From positions 1-64,000 of the forward strand of contig CAJUIL010000021.1 of the NCBI GenBank assembly GCA_910586225.1: 64,000 bases of DNA. The letters run 5' to 3'. Of this stretch, positions 32,032-42,114 are shown piece after piece. Both the position numbers and the translations under genes were made by a program. Positions within the stretch are counted from its first letter, which is position 1. Every line of letters begins with the position of its first letter. A model generated the notes under the pieces. It saw only the letters and a list, made by a program, of their open reading frames with translations, searched no databases and had not been told where the DNA came from. Origin of the DNA: an uncultured Eubacterium sp. (lineage in GTDB: Bacteria; Bacillota; Clostridia; Lachnospirales; Lachnospiraceae).

Positions 32032-34356
32032 ATGGCAGATCTTTCGTTTGCAAGTAATGAACCACAGGAAACCGTAGAAGAGCTAGAAGCCAAGATTGGC
32101 GCAAAAAGGAATGGAATCCGTAAAATGCCTGATTTTATCGAACCGGAGGAATTGTATGGGGAGTTAATCAGCTGCATCCGTAAATACCATCCGTCTGCAG
32201 ATATTTCGCAGGTGGAAAAGGCGTACCGGATTGCGGCGGCGGCCCACAAGGATCAGAAACGCAAGTCGGGGGAGGCATATATTATCCATCCGCTGTGCGT
32301 TTCGATGATATTGGCGGAGCTGGAGCTGGATAAAGAGACGATCGTCGCAGGGCTTTTACATGACGTAGTGGAAGATACGATCATGACGGACGAAGAGATC
32401 GCGCGGGAGTTCGGCGCGGAGGTAGCGCTTTTGGTAGACGGTGTGACCAAGCTGGGGCAGCTGTCCTATGATGCGGACAAGGTCGAGGTACAGGCAGAAA
32501 ATTTAAGAAAAATGTTTCTTGCTATGGCGAAGGATATCCGGGTCATTTTGATCAAGCTGGCGGACCGTCTGCACAATATGCGCACGCTCCAATATATGCG
32601 TCCGGAAAAGCAAAAGGAGATCGCACGCGAGACGATGGACATTTATTCGCCGATCGCGCAGCGCCTCGGTATTTCCAAGGTAAAGATTGAGCTGGATGAC
32701 CTGTGTTTGAAATATTTGGAATCAGCGGCTTATTATGACCTGATCAAGCAGGTAGCGCAGCGGAAAACGGCGCAAGACGATTATATCCGCAATCTGACGG
32801 ACGAGGTGCGCGGACATATCGAGCGGGCAGGCATCCAAGCAGAAATTGGCGGCAGGGCAAAGCATTTTTTTAGTATTTATAAAAAAATGGTCAATCAGAA
32901 CAAGACGCTGGACCAGATCTATGATCTGTTTGCCATTCGCATCATCGTAAGGAACGTGATGGAATGCTATGCGGCGCTTGGCGTGATTCACGAAAATTAT
33001 GTGCCGGTGCCGGGTCGGTTTAAGGATTATATTGCAATGCCAAAGCCGAACCGTTACCAGTCGCTGCATACGACGCTGATGGGCTCGGACGGCCAGCCGT
33101 TTGAGATCCAGATACGGACGGTCGAGATGCATCGTGTAGCGGAATATGGTATCGCTGCACACTGGAAATACAAGGAAGCGGCCAACGGCGTCAAATCAAG
33201 CGGCAACCAGGAAGAAGAAAAGCTGAGCTGGCTGCGCCAGATCCTAGAATGGCAGCAGGATATGTCTGACAACCGCGAGTTTATGAGCCTGCTAAAGAGC
33301 GATCTGGATCTATTTTCTGATATGGTATTTTGCTTTACGCCAAACGGCGATGTCAAAAATCTGCCGAACGGGTCTACACCGGTAGATTTTGCATACAGCA
33401 TTCATTCTGCGGTCGGCAATAAAATGATCGGCGCAAAAGTCAATGGCAAGCTTGTCCCGATCGATTATGTGATCCAAAACGGCGACCGTATCGAAATTAT
33501 AACGTCACAAAATTCCAGAGGGCCAAGTCACGACTGGCTGAGTATCGTAAAGAGCACACAAGCAAAGACAAAGATCAACCAATGGTTCCGCAGCGAGCTA
33601 AAGGAAGAAAATATCCAACATGGTAAGGAGCTGATTGCGTCTTACTGTAAGGCAAAGGGTATCGATTTTTCTGTCATTAATAAGACGGCGTATCAGATGA
33701 AGGTTTTACGCAAATACGGCTTTCATGACTGGAATTCGTGTCTGGCTACGGTCGGCCATGGTGGTGTAAAAGAAGCGAGCATTGTCAACAAAATGCACGA
33801 GGAATACCACAAAGACCATCCGATCGAAATAACTGACGAGCAGGTGCTTGCCGAAAGCGGAGAGGGCGGCTCCAGGCAGATGCAGACAAGATCAAAAAGC
33901 GGGATCATTGTCAACGGCTTATGCGATATCGCAGCCCATTTCGCAAAATGCTGCAGCCCAGTGCCAGGCGATGAAATCTGCGGCTATATTACCAGAGGGC
34001 GCGGCGTGACGATCCATCGGACCGATTGTATCAATATGATGAACCTGACCGACGTTGAAAAAACACGTCTCATAGAAGCGGAATGGCAGGAAGGCTGCGG
34101 CAGCGGTGAGCACGGGCTGTATTTGGGCGAGCTGAAAATATACGGCAACAACCGGACAGGGCTGCTTGTAGATGTTACAAGGATCTTTACGGAACGGGAA
34201 ATTGACATTAATACGATCAATTCCAAGATCAGCAAGCAGGGCATTGCGACGATTTCTATCTCTTTCGGTACAAAGGGCAAGGATGAGATGAACCATTTGA
34301 TCACGAAGATCCGCCAAGTAGAGAGCGTGATCGATATTGAGCGTACGTCAGGTTAA
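32032..34356 (+). CDS. rel: Bifunctional (p)ppGpp synthetase/hydrolase Rel
   Basis: The 774-residue protein has the long RSH layout: an HD hydrolase domain (HPLCVSMILAEL, LLHDVVEDT, RLHNMRTLQ), a synthetase domain (YDLFAIRIIV, YKDYIAMPKPNRYQSLHT-like segment, EIQIRT, AEYGIAAHWKYK), a TGS domain (FTPNGDVKNLPNGSTPVDFAYSIHS), a conserved Cys region (KCCSPVPGDEI) and a C-terminal ACT domain. It makes and degrades the alarmone in the stringent response. The start at 32032 is the ATG after GCAGGTG. It heads a run of five same-strand genes. Confidence 0.95.
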   Translation: MADLSFASNEPQETVEELEAKIGAKRNGIRKMPDFIEPEELYGELISCIRKYHPSADISQVEKAYRIAAAAHKDQKRKSGEAYIIHPLCVSMILAELELDKETIVAGLLHDVVEDTIMTDEEIAREFGAEVALLVDGVTKLGQLSYDADKVEVQAENLRKMFLAMAKDIRVILIKLADRLHNMRTLQYMRPEKQKEIARETMDIYSPIAQRLGISKVKIELDDLCLKYLESAAYYDLIKQVAQRKTAQDDYIRNLTDEVRGHIERAGIQAEIGGRAKHFFSIYKKMVNQNKTLDQIYDLFAIRIIVRNVMECYAALGVIHENYVPVPGRFKDYIAMPKPNRYQSLHTTLMGSDGQPFEIQIRTVEMHRVAEYGIAAHWKYKEAANGVKSSGNQEEEKLSWLRQILEWQQDMSDNREFMSLLKSDLDLFSDMVFCFTPNGDVKNLPNGSTPVDFAYSIHSAVGNKMIGAKVNGKLVPIDYVIQNGDRIEIITSQNSRGPSHDWLSIVKSTQAKTKINQWFRSELKEENIQHGKELIASYCKAKGIDFSVINKTAYQMKVLRKYGFHDWNSCLATVGHGGVKEASIVNKMHEEYHKDHPIEITDEQVLAESGEGGSRQMQTRSKSGIIVNGLCDIAAHFAKCCSPVPGDEICGYITRGRGVTIHRTDCINMMNLTDVEKTRLIEAEWQEGCGSGEHGLYLGELKIYGNNRTGLLVDVTRIFTEREIDINTINSKISKQGIATISISFGTKGKDEMNHLITKIRQVESVIDIERTSG

Positions 34357-34409
34357 ACAGGCAATCGTGCAACAAACAGGATACAGCAAAGGAGAATGAG
34401 GTGGAGAAT

Positions 34410-35036
34410 ATGATGACAGTCAAGGAATTTCAAGTCGGCATGGTCGGCACGAATTGTTTTTTAGCAGTGAACAGTGAAACGAAGGATGTGTTGATCATCG
34501 ATCCGGGCGACAACGCGCCTGTGCTGAAACAATATATCGAGCAGGAGCAGCTTCATGCGGCGGCAGTCCTTTTGACGCACGGACATTTTGACCATTGTAT
34601 GGCGGCGCAGGAGCTTGCGGATCATTACGGCATTTCTATCTATGCACATGAGGACGAAAAAGAAACGATGGAAAATCCAGCATATAACTGTGGCGGTATG
34701 ATCGGCAAGGAGCTTGTATTCCATGCAGACAAATATTTTCATGGAGAAAAAGACCATATTTCTATTGCCGGATTTGAGATCGATGTGCTGCATACGCCTG
34801 GCCATACGCAGGGCGGTGTATGCTTCTACGTAGAGAGCGAGGGCATTTTATTCAGCGGGGATACACTGTTTTGCGAGTCTGTGGGCCGCACGGATTTTCC
34901 AAAGGGAAGTATGTCAAAGCTTATTCGCAGTATCGAAGAAAAGCTGCTGGTACTGCCAAATGATACAAAGGTGCTTCCGGGCCATGGGGAATGGACGACC
35001 ATCGGCAAGGAACGGCAGTATAATCCGTTTTTATAG
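34410..35036 (+). CDS. Metallo-beta-lactamase-fold hydrolase (glyoxalase II-like)
   Basis: The 208-residue protein has the zinc-binding motifs of the MBL fold: THGHFDH (about 57), the single His in HTPGHTQGG (about 132), SGDTLF (about 151) and LPGHGEWT near the C-terminus. The size fits the short YqgX/glyoxalase II-like group rather than full hydroxyacylglutathione hydrolases. It acts in the cytoplasm on a thioester or similar substrate. GGTGGAGAAT precedes ATG 34410; a GTG at 34401 is the alternative. It sits between rel and hemZ. Confidence 0.85.
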   Translation: MMTVKEFQVGMVGTNCFLAVNSETKDVLIIDPGDNAPVLKQYIEQEQLHAAAVLLTHGHFDHCMAAQELADHYGISIYAHEDEKETMENPAYNCGGMIGKELVFHADKYFHGEKDHISIAGFEIDVLHTPGHTQGGVCFYVESEGILFSGDTLFCESVGRTDFPKGSMSKLIRSIEEKLLVLPNDTKVLPGHGEWTTIGKERQYNPFL

Positions 35037-35053
35037 ACAGGACAGGGAATGGC

Positions 35054-36505
35054 ATGATTTTAGTACAGTTGAATAAAGATGATTATGCATACGATATTCA
35101 TTCTCTGGTGAAGGCTTTTTACCCATCAGAGAATGTTTCTGTATGTACCGTTTTAAAAGACAGCGAGGACCCGGTGCGGCTGCGGATGCAGGTGGATTAC
35201 CTGACAAATGAGATCCGTTTGGCGCTTTGTGAGCCGGAACCGATTACCGATGTGTTTGCCGTAAATGGATCAGACCGCATCGGAACCAAAAATCTATTAA
35301 AGCAGCATATTTATAAGCTGCTGTCAGAGCATACAGGCAAAACGCTTCCGTGGGGGACGCTGACGGGGATCCGCCCGACCAAGATTGCGATGAACCTGCT
35401 GGAAGAAGGAAAAACAGAGGCGGACGTTGCACAGTATATGGAAAAAACGTATGGCACGTCTGCACAGAAGATCGCGCTGAGCTTAGAGATTGCGCAGCGG
35501 GAGCGCAGTCTGCTGCAGCGTTTGGATTATGAAAAGGGTTACAGTCTTTACATTGGCATTCCGTTTTGTCCAAGTACCTGCCTGTACTGCTCGTTTACTT
35601 CTTTTCCGTTATCCCAGTGGGGCAAGCGTGTTGACGAATATCTGGACGCGCTGGAGCAGGAAATTGCGTTTACAGCCGACAGGTTTTCGGACAAGCATCT
35701 GGATTGTATTTATATCGGAGGCGGTACGCCGACCACGCTGTCCCCGCGCCAGATGGACCGGCTGCTGACGATGCTGGAGCGCAGCCTAGATCTTTCGCAG
35801 CTTTTGGAATTTACAGTGGAGGCCGGAAGGCCGGACAGCATCGACCGGGAAAAGCTGGAGGTGCTGTGTGCGCATGGGATCTCCCGCATTTCGATCAATC
35901 CGCAGACAATGAAGCAGGAGACGCTGGATCTGATCGGCAGGCGGCATACCGTCGAACAGACCGTTGACAGCTTTTACCTTGCAAGGAGCATGGGTTTTAC
36001 GAATATCAACATGGACCTGATCATGGGACTTTTTCAGGAAACGCTTGCTGATGTCAGGAATACGCTTGCCAGGGTCAAGGAGCTTGCGCCAGACAGCGTT
36101 ACGGTGCATTCGCTTGCCGTAAAGCGTGCGGCGCGGCTGCAGATGTTTAAGGAGGATTATGCGGGGCTTACGATGGTCAATACGCAGGAACATCTGGACG
36201 CGGCTGAGCAGGCGTGCGCGCAGATGGGAATGGCTCCGTATTATTTGTACCGGCAGAAAAATATGGCCGGGAATTTTGAGAACGTAGGATATGCGAAGGA
36301 GGGGAAGGCGGGCGTTTACAATGTGCTGATGATGGAGGAAAAGCAGTCCATTGTCGCCTGCGGCGCCGGGAGCATTTCGAAGCGGCTGTATCCGGATGGA
36401 AGGATCGTACGCTGCGAGAATGTGAAGGATGTGACGCTTTATCTCGCAAAAATAAATGAAATGATCGAGCGGAAGCGAAAGCTGTTTACGGATTTGGAGG
36501 AATAG
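35054..36505 (+). CDS. hemZ: HemZ, coproporphyrinogen III oxidase-like radical SAM protein
   Basis: The 483-residue protein has an extra N-terminal domain of about 150 residues, then a radical SAM core with the cluster motif PFCPSTCLYCSFTSF and the HemN-like motifs GGGTPT and NPQT. This layout is that of HemZ, the oxygen-independent coproporphyrinogen oxidase-like protein of Firmicutes. Whether it makes haem here is uncertain, since no haem genes are near. ACAGGGAATGGC precedes the ATG. Confidence 0.88.
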   Translation: MILVQLNKDDYAYDIHSLVKAFYPSENVSVCTVLKDSEDPVRLRMQVDYLTNEIRLALCEPEPITDVFAVNGSDRIGTKNLLKQHIYKLLSEHTGKTLPWGTLTGIRPTKIAMNLLEEGKTEADVAQYMEKTYGTSAQKIALSLEIAQRERSLLQRLDYEKGYSLYIGIPFCPSTCLYCSFTSFPLSQWGKRVDEYLDALEQEIAFTADRFSDKHLDCIYIGGGTPTTLSPRQMDRLLTMLERSLDLSQLLEFTVEAGRPDSIDREKLEVLCAHGISRISINPQTMKQETLDLIGRRHTVEQTVDSFYLARSMGFTNINMDLIMGLFQETLADVRNTLARVKELAPDSVTVHSLAVKRAARLQMFKEDYAGLTMVNTQEHLDAAEQACAQMGMAPYYLYRQKNMAGNFENVGYAKEGKAGVYNVLMMEEKQSIVACGAGSISKRLYPDGRIVRCENVKDVTLYLAKINEMIERKRKLFTDLEE

Positions 36506-36519
36506 TACAGGGAGAAACG

Positions 36520-37860
36520 ATGGATTTATTTGATTATATGAGGGAACAGAATAAACTGAAGGAATCCCCGCTGGCGTCCAGGCTGCGCCCTACGGCGCTG
36601 GATGAGGTCGTTGGGCAGAAGCATATCATCGGCAGGGATAAGCTTTTGTACCGTGCGATACAGGCCGATAAGCTAAGCTCTGTGATATTTTACGGCCCGC
36701 CCGGCACTGGTAAGACGACGCTGGCAAAGGTGATCGCAAATACGACCAGTGCGGAATTTCTGCAGCTGAACGCGACTTCCTCAGGGAAAAAGGAAATGGA
36801 AGAGCTGGTGAACCAGGCCAAAAATAACCAAGGGATGTACGGGAAAAAGACGATACTGTTTATCGATGAGATCCATCGCTTTAATAAAAGCCAGCAGGAT
36901 TATCTGCTGCCGTTTGTTGAGGATGGGACGGTTATCCTGATCGGAGCAACGACGGAAAACCCATATTTTGAAGTAAACGGGGCGCTTTTGTCGCGCTCTG
37001 TGATCTTTGAACTGCATCCGCTGTCAAAGGAGGATGTTAAAACGCTGCTGTACCGGGCCGTTACAGACATGGAAAAAGGCGTCGGCTCTTATAACGCCCT
37101 GCTGGAGGAGGATGCGGCGGAATTTCTGGCTGACGCGGCGAACGGTGACGCCAGAGCAGCGTTAACGGCTGTGGAGCTGGGTGTATTGACAACGCAGCGT
37201 GGTGCGGACGGGAAAATACATCTTACGCTGGACGTGGCGCAGGAGTGTATCCAAAAGCGTGTCGTGCGCTATGATAAATCCGGTGACAATCATTATGACA
37301 CGGTTTCTGCGTTTATTAAAAGTATGCGCGGCTCAGATCCGGATGCGGCCGTATATTATCTGGCCAGGATGCTGTATGCGGGAGAGGATGTCAAATTTAT
37401 CGCCAGAAGGATCATGATCTGTGCCGCTGAGGATGTCGGAAATGCGGATCCGCAGGCACTTGTGGTAGCGGTGTCCGCCTCACTGGCAGCGGAGCGGCTG
37501 GGAATGCCGGAGGCGCAGCTGGTATTGTCGCAGGCTGTAACGTATGTAGCGGCGGCGCCAAAGAGCAACGCAGCCTGTGTAGCGATCGGAAACGCGATGG
37601 AGACGGTACGGACGACAAAAACGCCTCCGGTCCCGCCGCATCTGCAGGATGCGCATTATAAATCCAGCGCGAAGCTGGGACGGGGAACCGGCTATAAATA
37701 CGCGCACGCCTATCCTGACCACTACGCGCAGCAGCAGTATCTTCCAGAAGGACTGGAGGATCAGGTATTTTATGAGCCGACGCAAAACGGATATGAGAAG
37801 CATATCAGCGATTATCTGAAAAGGGTCAATGCGTGGAAGCACGATGGGCTTCATAATTAA
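36520..37860 (+). CDS. rarA: RarA/MgsA-type AAA ATPase
   Basis: The 446-residue protein has an AAA ATPase module with Walker A GPPGTGKTT (about 55), Walker B FIDEIHRFNKSQQD, sensor 1 GATTENP, and the C-terminal MgsA tetramerisation domain (SDPDAAVYYLARML...; PKSNAAC). It acts at stalled replication forks and in recombination. The gene starts 14 bases after hemZ with CAGGGAGAAACG as ribosome binding site. Confidence 0.93.
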   Translation: MDLFDYMREQNKLKESPLASRLRPTALDEVVGQKHIIGRDKLLYRAIQADKLSSVIFYGPPGTGKTTLAKVIANTTSAEFLQLNATSSGKKEMEELVNQAKNNQGMYGKKTILFIDEIHRFNKSQQDYLLPFVEDGTVILIGATTENPYFEVNGALLSRSVIFELHPLSKEDVKTLLYRAVTDMEKGVGSYNALLEEDAAEFLADAANGDARAALTAVELGVLTTQRGADGKIHLTLDVAQECIQKRVVRYDKSGDNHYDTVSAFIKSMRGSDPDAAVYYLARMLYAGEDVKFIARRIMICAAEDVGNADPQALVVAVSASLAAERLGMPEAQLVLSQAVTYVAAAPKSNAACVAIGNAMETVRTTKTPPVPPHLQDAHYKSSAKLGRGTGYKYAHAYPDHYAQQQYLPEGLEDQVFYEPTQNGYEKHISDYLKRVNAWKHDGLHN

Positions 37861-37889
37861 ACATGAAAATCAACCGCCAGGAGGATGTT

Positions 37890-39179
37890 ATGAAATCATA
37901 TTTACAAATGACACGGGAAGAATTGGCCGAGGAAAAAAAGGAGCTGGAGAAAGAGTTTGCGGATATTAAGGAGCTTTCGCTGGATTTTAATCTGACAAGG
38001 GGAAAGCCGTCTCCAAGGCAGCTGGATCTGTCGATGGGGATGTATGATATCATAAGCTCTGCATCCATCTTGCGCACCGAGGCAGGCACAGACTGCAGAA
38101 ATTATGGCAGCCTGGATGGGATTGACGAGGCAAAGCGTCTGATGGCGGGTTTTATGGACTGCAGCCAGGAGCAGGTAATTGTCCACGGCAACGCCAGCCT
38201 GAGCATTATGTACGATACGATCGCAAGGGCGATGCTGCATGGAGTATTAGGCTCTGCGCCATGGTGCAGGCTGGACAAGGTAAAATTTTTATGTCCGGTT
38301 CCGGGCTATGACAGGCATTTTGCTATCACACAATATTTTGGCATCGAGATGGTTAATATCCCGATGACTGCAAAAGGGCCGGATATGGACCTTGTGGAGC
38401 AGCTTGTGAATGGGGATGATACGGTAAAGGGAATCTGGTGCGTACCGAAGTATTCCAATCCGCAGGGAATTACTTATTCAGATGAAACAGTACGCCGGTT
38501 TGCGGCGCTAAAGCCTGCGGCGGAGGATTTTCGGATCTATTGGGACAATGCATACGCGGTACACGACCTGTATGGGAACGACAGGGATGTGCTGCTGCCG
38601 ATCATGCGGGAGTGTGAAAAGGCAGGCAGCGAGGATATGGTATATGAATTTTGTTCGACGTCTAAGGTGACATTTTCCGGTGCAGGTATTTCTGCGATGG
38701 GAATGTCGGAAAGAAACCGGGAGGATATGCTAAAGCAGATGTCTGTACAGACGATCGGACATGACAAAATCAAACAGTGGACGCATACGAGATATTTAAA
38801 GGATATGGACGGCGTGCGCGCGCATATGGCAAAGCACGCGGAAATCATACGTCCGAAATTTGAGGTGGTGCACAAGATCTTATCCGAAGAGATCAGGCCG
38901 CGGGCGATCGGATCGTGGATCAAACCAAAGGGCGGGTATTTTATCTGCTTTGAAGCGATGGAAGGATGTGCGCGGGCGATCGTAGCAAAGGCGAAGGAAG
39001 CAGGGATAGAGCTGACAGCCGCGGGAGCGCCGTTCCCGTATGGTGTCGATCCGCGGGATGCGACGATACGGCTTGCGCCGACGTTTCCGGATCTGGATGA
39101 AATGGAGCAGGCAGCGCGGGTATTTGCTTGCTGCGTACGCTTGGTGAGTGTGGAAAAATTGTTATCACGTAGTGAATAA
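37890..39179 (+). CDS. Class I aminotransferase, MocR-type aspartate aminotransferase
   Basis: The start at 37890 follows CCAGGAGGATGTT; an ATG at 37863 has no such site. The 429-residue PLP enzyme shows the fold-type I elements: LTRGKPSPRQLDLS near the N-terminus, GNASLSIMYD for the cofactor phosphate, WDNAYAVHDLYG with the Asp and Tyr that hold the ring, and EFCSTSKVTFSGAGI with the Schiff-base Lys. The pattern is that of the Aminotran_MocR group, several members of which are aspartate aminotransferases. Substrate inferred, not proven. Confidence 0.82.
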   Translation: MKSYLQMTREELAEEKKELEKEFADIKELSLDFNLTRGKPSPRQLDLSMGMYDIISSASILRTEAGTDCRNYGSLDGIDEAKRLMAGFMDCSQEQVIVHGNASLSIMYDTIARAMLHGVLGSAPWCRLDKVKFLCPVPGYDRHFAITQYFGIEMVNIPMTAKGPDMDLVEQLVNGDDTVKGIWCVPKYSNPQGITYSDETVRRFAALKPAAEDFRIYWDNAYAVHDLYGNDRDVLLPIMRECEKAGSEDMVYEFCSTSKVTFSGAGISAMGMSERNREDMLKQMSVQTIGHDKIKQWTHTRYLKDMDGVRAHMAKHAEIIRPKFEVVHKILSEEIRPRAIGSWIKPKGGYFICFEAMEGCARAIVAKAKEAGIELTAAGAPFPYGVDPRDATIRLAPTFPDLDEMEQAARVFACCVRLVSVEKLLSRSE

Positions 39180-39185
39180 GTGCGG

Positions 39186-39216
39186 AAAAGGAAGGGGCCA
39201 ATACCCCTTCCTTTTC
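39186..39216. terminator. Bidirectional terminator between convergent genes
   Basis: GGAAAAGGAAGGGG and CCCCTTCCTTTTCC form a perfect 14-bp stem around a short loop, with runs suitable for both strands. Confidence 0.8.
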
Positions 39217-39246
39217 CAGTGTAAAATAACAACCTATTACATAAGC

Positions 39247-40041
39247 TTAGAAGTTTGTCAGATCTGCTTTGCGTTTTTCTAAAAATGCAGTCATGCCTTC
39301 CTGTTTGTCATGTGTAGAGCAGGTTACGCCAAAGAGATTCGCTTCCATTTCCACAGCGTTTTTAATATCCATGTCGTAGCCGTTGTTGATAGCTGCTTTT
39401 GCGATCGATACAGCGTAGCTGCCCTTGGATACGATCTTTTCAGCCATTTTTTTAGCAGCAGGCATTAATTCTTCTGTCGGAACGACCTTGTTAACAAGAC
39501 CGATGCGGTATGCTTCTTCTGCGTTGATGTTGTCGCAGGTAAAGATCAGCTCTTTTGCGCGGCCCATACCTACAAGACGTGCAAGACGCTGTGTGCCGCC
39601 AAAGCCTGGGATAATGCCAAGTCCGCATTCCGGCTGTCCGAACAGTGCGTTGTCAGAAGCGATACGGATATCACAAGCCATGCAGATCTCGCAGCCGCCG
39701 CCGAGTGCGAAGCCGTTTACTGCAGCAATCGTTACCTGGCGCATATTCATAAGCTTAAAGAACGGTACGGAAGCCCGCATACCGAATGCACGAGCTTCTG
39801 CAGCGGTAAAGTTAACCATTTCAGCGATATCAGCGCCAGCAACGAAAGATTTGAAGGCGTTGCCTTTTTTGTCAGCTCCTCCGGTCAGGATAACAACCTT
39901 TACATCGTCCCGTGCTTCGATTTCGGTCAGGACAGTGTTTAATTCATCAAGTGTTTCGCTGTTTAACGCGTTTAATGCGGCTGGTCTGGTGATCGTAAGG
40001 ACTGCGACCTGATTTTCAACTTCAAGTGTTAAGTTGTTCAT
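39247..40041 (-). CDS. crt: Enoyl-CoA hydratase (crotonase)
   Basis: The 264-residue protein is a crotonase-fold enzyme with the oxyanion-hole GFALGGGCEICMACD and the catalytic-glutamate region FGQPECGLGIIPGFGGTQRL, and the typical C-terminal EKRKADLTNF. It hydrates crotonyl-CoA or the reverse in butyrate metabolism or fatty acid oxidation. It is alone here, without bcd, etfAB or hbd, and has its own TTAGGAGGAAAC site. Specificity is inferred from the family. Confidence 0.88.
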   Translation of the reverse strand: MNNLTLEVENQVAVLTITRPAALNALNSETLDELNTVLTEIEARDDVKVVILTGGADKKGNAFKSFVAGADIAEMVNFTAAEARAFGMRASVPFFKLMNMRQVTIAAVNGFALGGGCEICMACDIRIASDNALFGQPECGLGIIPGFGGTQRLARLVGMGRAKELIFTCDNINAEEAYRIGLVNKVVPTEELMPAAKKMAEKIVSKGSYAVSIAKAAINNGYDMDIKNAVEMEANLFGVTCSTHDKQEGMTAFLEKRKADLTNF

Positions 40042-40207
40042 TTCTGTTTCCTCCTAAGAAATATGTAATTAAGTACCTGATATTTATAATGTATAACTTT
40101 GTTAAACATATGTCAATAAAAATACGGCAACATCCCGGTATTTTTTACGATACGTGCGTATTAATATAGCATGGATCTTAGTTTATAAATACAGAAAGGG
40201 AATCAGT

Positions 40208-42103
40208 ATGAAAAACAATAACCAGGCAAAAGGATGGAAGTCCGCGGCTTTGTTTGGGGTGCTCGTTACGCTGCTGCTGCTCCCGCCGCGTCCGATAGCA
40301 GCTGCACAGGCGGATGTAAATGCGGTTGTAGAAGCGGCTGCGCAGATTTTATACCATAATGAGGGCAGCTACAGCTCGGTCAATCCGAATGACAATGGAG
40401 CGGTTTCGATTGGAAAGCTCCAGTGGCACGGCTGGCGGGCGCTTTCCCTGCTGCAGACGATCGTAAAGGCGGATGAAGCACAGGCGCAAAAGCTATTGGG
40501 AGATGCTTTATATCAGGAGATCGTTTCCACAAAGGATACGACAAAGTGGAGTACGAGAAAATTTTCGACAAAGGAAGCGGCTGCGGTAAAGACGCTGTTA
40601 GCGACAGATGAAAGTAAAGCGGCGCAGGATCTTCTTGCGGTAAAGGATATTACAGAGTATATTGAACAGGGACAGCGGCTTGGCGTTGTGAATGAGCCGG
40701 CGCTTGTGTATTTTGCGGACTTGGCGAACCAGGGCGGCGCGGGTGCGGCAGGGCGTGTTGCGCTTTCTGCATCCAAATATACGGGCAGCTATGCTGCGGT
40801 AACGCTCAACGAGCTGCACCAGGCGGCGGTCTGTGATTCCGTAATGGGAAACAGTGCTTATTTAAAACGGCGCTTTGAGACTTATGAGTATGCCGCAGGG
40901 CTTGGATGGGTTTATTGCAGCCCGTCGGATTCGTATATTCCGTATGATTATGTGTCGGCGAGGGACAGCGGGGCGGCATGGGTGCAGCGTGCGCTGAATA
41001 CGTGTATGAACGCGGGGCTTGCCGTAACGAATACATACGACGATGCGACAAAGATAGCTGTGACGCGTTTTCAATCTGCGAATCAGCTGACTGTGGACGG
41101 TTATGCCGGACGGGATACGATCGTAAAGCTGATGCAGATGGTTTTTAAAGGGACGACGTCCCCAAATCCGGATACGCCTGGGGATAATACGACGCAGAAC
41201 CCGACGACACCTGGCAATCCGGGCGATACTTTGACACCTGGTAATACCGATGATATAACGACACCTGGCAATCCGGGCGGCTCTACGCAGGAGCCGGATA
41301 TTCCGATACAAAAGCCGCTGGAAAAAACAGTGTTAAAGTCGCCGAAGGCAAGCTATGCGGTAAATGATACGAGCAAGGGATTTCAGCTTTCAGTGACCAG
41401 CACGCATACGCAGGAGCCGTTAACTTACCGTTCGTCTGAGAGCGCGGTCCTGACTGTGAATGGGAACGGTGCGGTTAAGCTTGTAGGAGCCGGAAAAGCG
41501 GAGATTATTGTCAGACAAAGGCAGACGGACACGTATGAGGCGGCGCAGCTGAATATTCCGGTCACGGTATATTCGACAGATCCTTCGGATTATCCAAAGC
41601 CGACAGGCGCGCTTTATGCGGAAAAAAATATGAAAAAGCAGCATGTACAGTGGCTGCAGGCAACGCTGATCGCATTGGGCCAGGCGGATATTACAGTAAA
41701 CGGCAGCTGGACAAAATCTATGACAAAGCTCGTAACCGAGTTTCAGAAAAAATGCGGTATTGCAGCGGACGGCATCGTAGGCGACCAGACGCAGGATATG
41801 TTAAAGCAGATGCTGGCGGTACAGGCGAAAAAGCCAGAAACTACGATCAAGTGCAGCGCAAAGGCGAATACGCTCAGCTGGAAGAAATATACAAAAGCAA
41901 ACAGGGTCTATATTTACCGCAAGGAACGGGGCGGTTCGTATAAAAGGATCAAAACGATCACTAATATGAAAAAAACAAGCTATGAGGACCGGACGGCAAA
42001 AAGCGGTGCGACATACTATTATGTATTGAAATATGGTATGCAGCAAAATAAAGTGATCGTTAAAAGCCAGTCCTCTAAAGGAGTTACAGGTATACGAAAG
42101 TAA
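40208..42103 (+). CDS. Secreted cell-wall hydrolase with two peptidoglycan-binding domains
   Basis: The ATG at 40208 follows AAAGGGAATCAG and opens 631 residues with a signal peptide ending in PIAAAQA. An N-terminal domain (HNEGSYSSVNPNDNGAVSIG, KLQWHGWRALSLLQ) resembles lysozyme-like or chitosanase-like domains of phage-type hydrolases. Two PG_binding_1-like modules follow (VTRFQSANQLTVDGYAGRDT; VTEFQKKCGIAADGIVGDQT), separated by a Thr/Pro/Gly linker with TPGNPG repeats and a bacterial Ig-like region (SAVLTVNGNGAVKLVGAG). The C-terminus has a fibronectin-III-like unit. Likely substrate is peptidoglycan; catalytic residues are not certain. Confidence 0.7.
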   Translation: MKNNNQAKGWKSAALFGVLVTLLLLPPRPIAAAQADVNAVVEAAAQILYHNEGSYSSVNPNDNGAVSIGKLQWHGWRALSLLQTIVKADEAQAQKLLGDALYQEIVSTKDTTKWSTRKFSTKEAAAVKTLLATDESKAAQDLLAVKDITEYIEQGQRLGVVNEPALVYFADLANQGGAGAAGRVALSASKYTGSYAAVTLNELHQAAVCDSVMGNSAYLKRRFETYEYAAGLGWVYCSPSDSYIPYDYVSARDSGAAWVQRALNTCMNAGLAVTNTYDDATKIAVTRFQSANQLTVDGYAGRDTIVKLMQMVFKGTTSPNPDTPGDNTTQNPTTPGNPGDTLTPGNTDDITTPGNPGGSTQEPDIPIQKPLEKTVLKSPKASYAVNDTSKGFQLSVTSTHTQEPLTYRSSESAVLTVNGNGAVKLVGAGKAEIIVRQRQTDTYEAAQLNIPVTVYSTDPSDYPKPTGALYAEKNMKKQHVQWLQATLIALGQADITVNGSWTKSMTKLVTEFQKKCGIAADGIVGDQTQDMLKQMLAVQAKKPETTIKCSAKANTLSWKKYTKANRVYIYRKERGGSYKRIKTITNMKKTSYEDRTAKSGATYYYVLKYGMQQNKVIVKSQSSKGVTGIRK

Positions 42104-42114
42104 GGAGCATACGA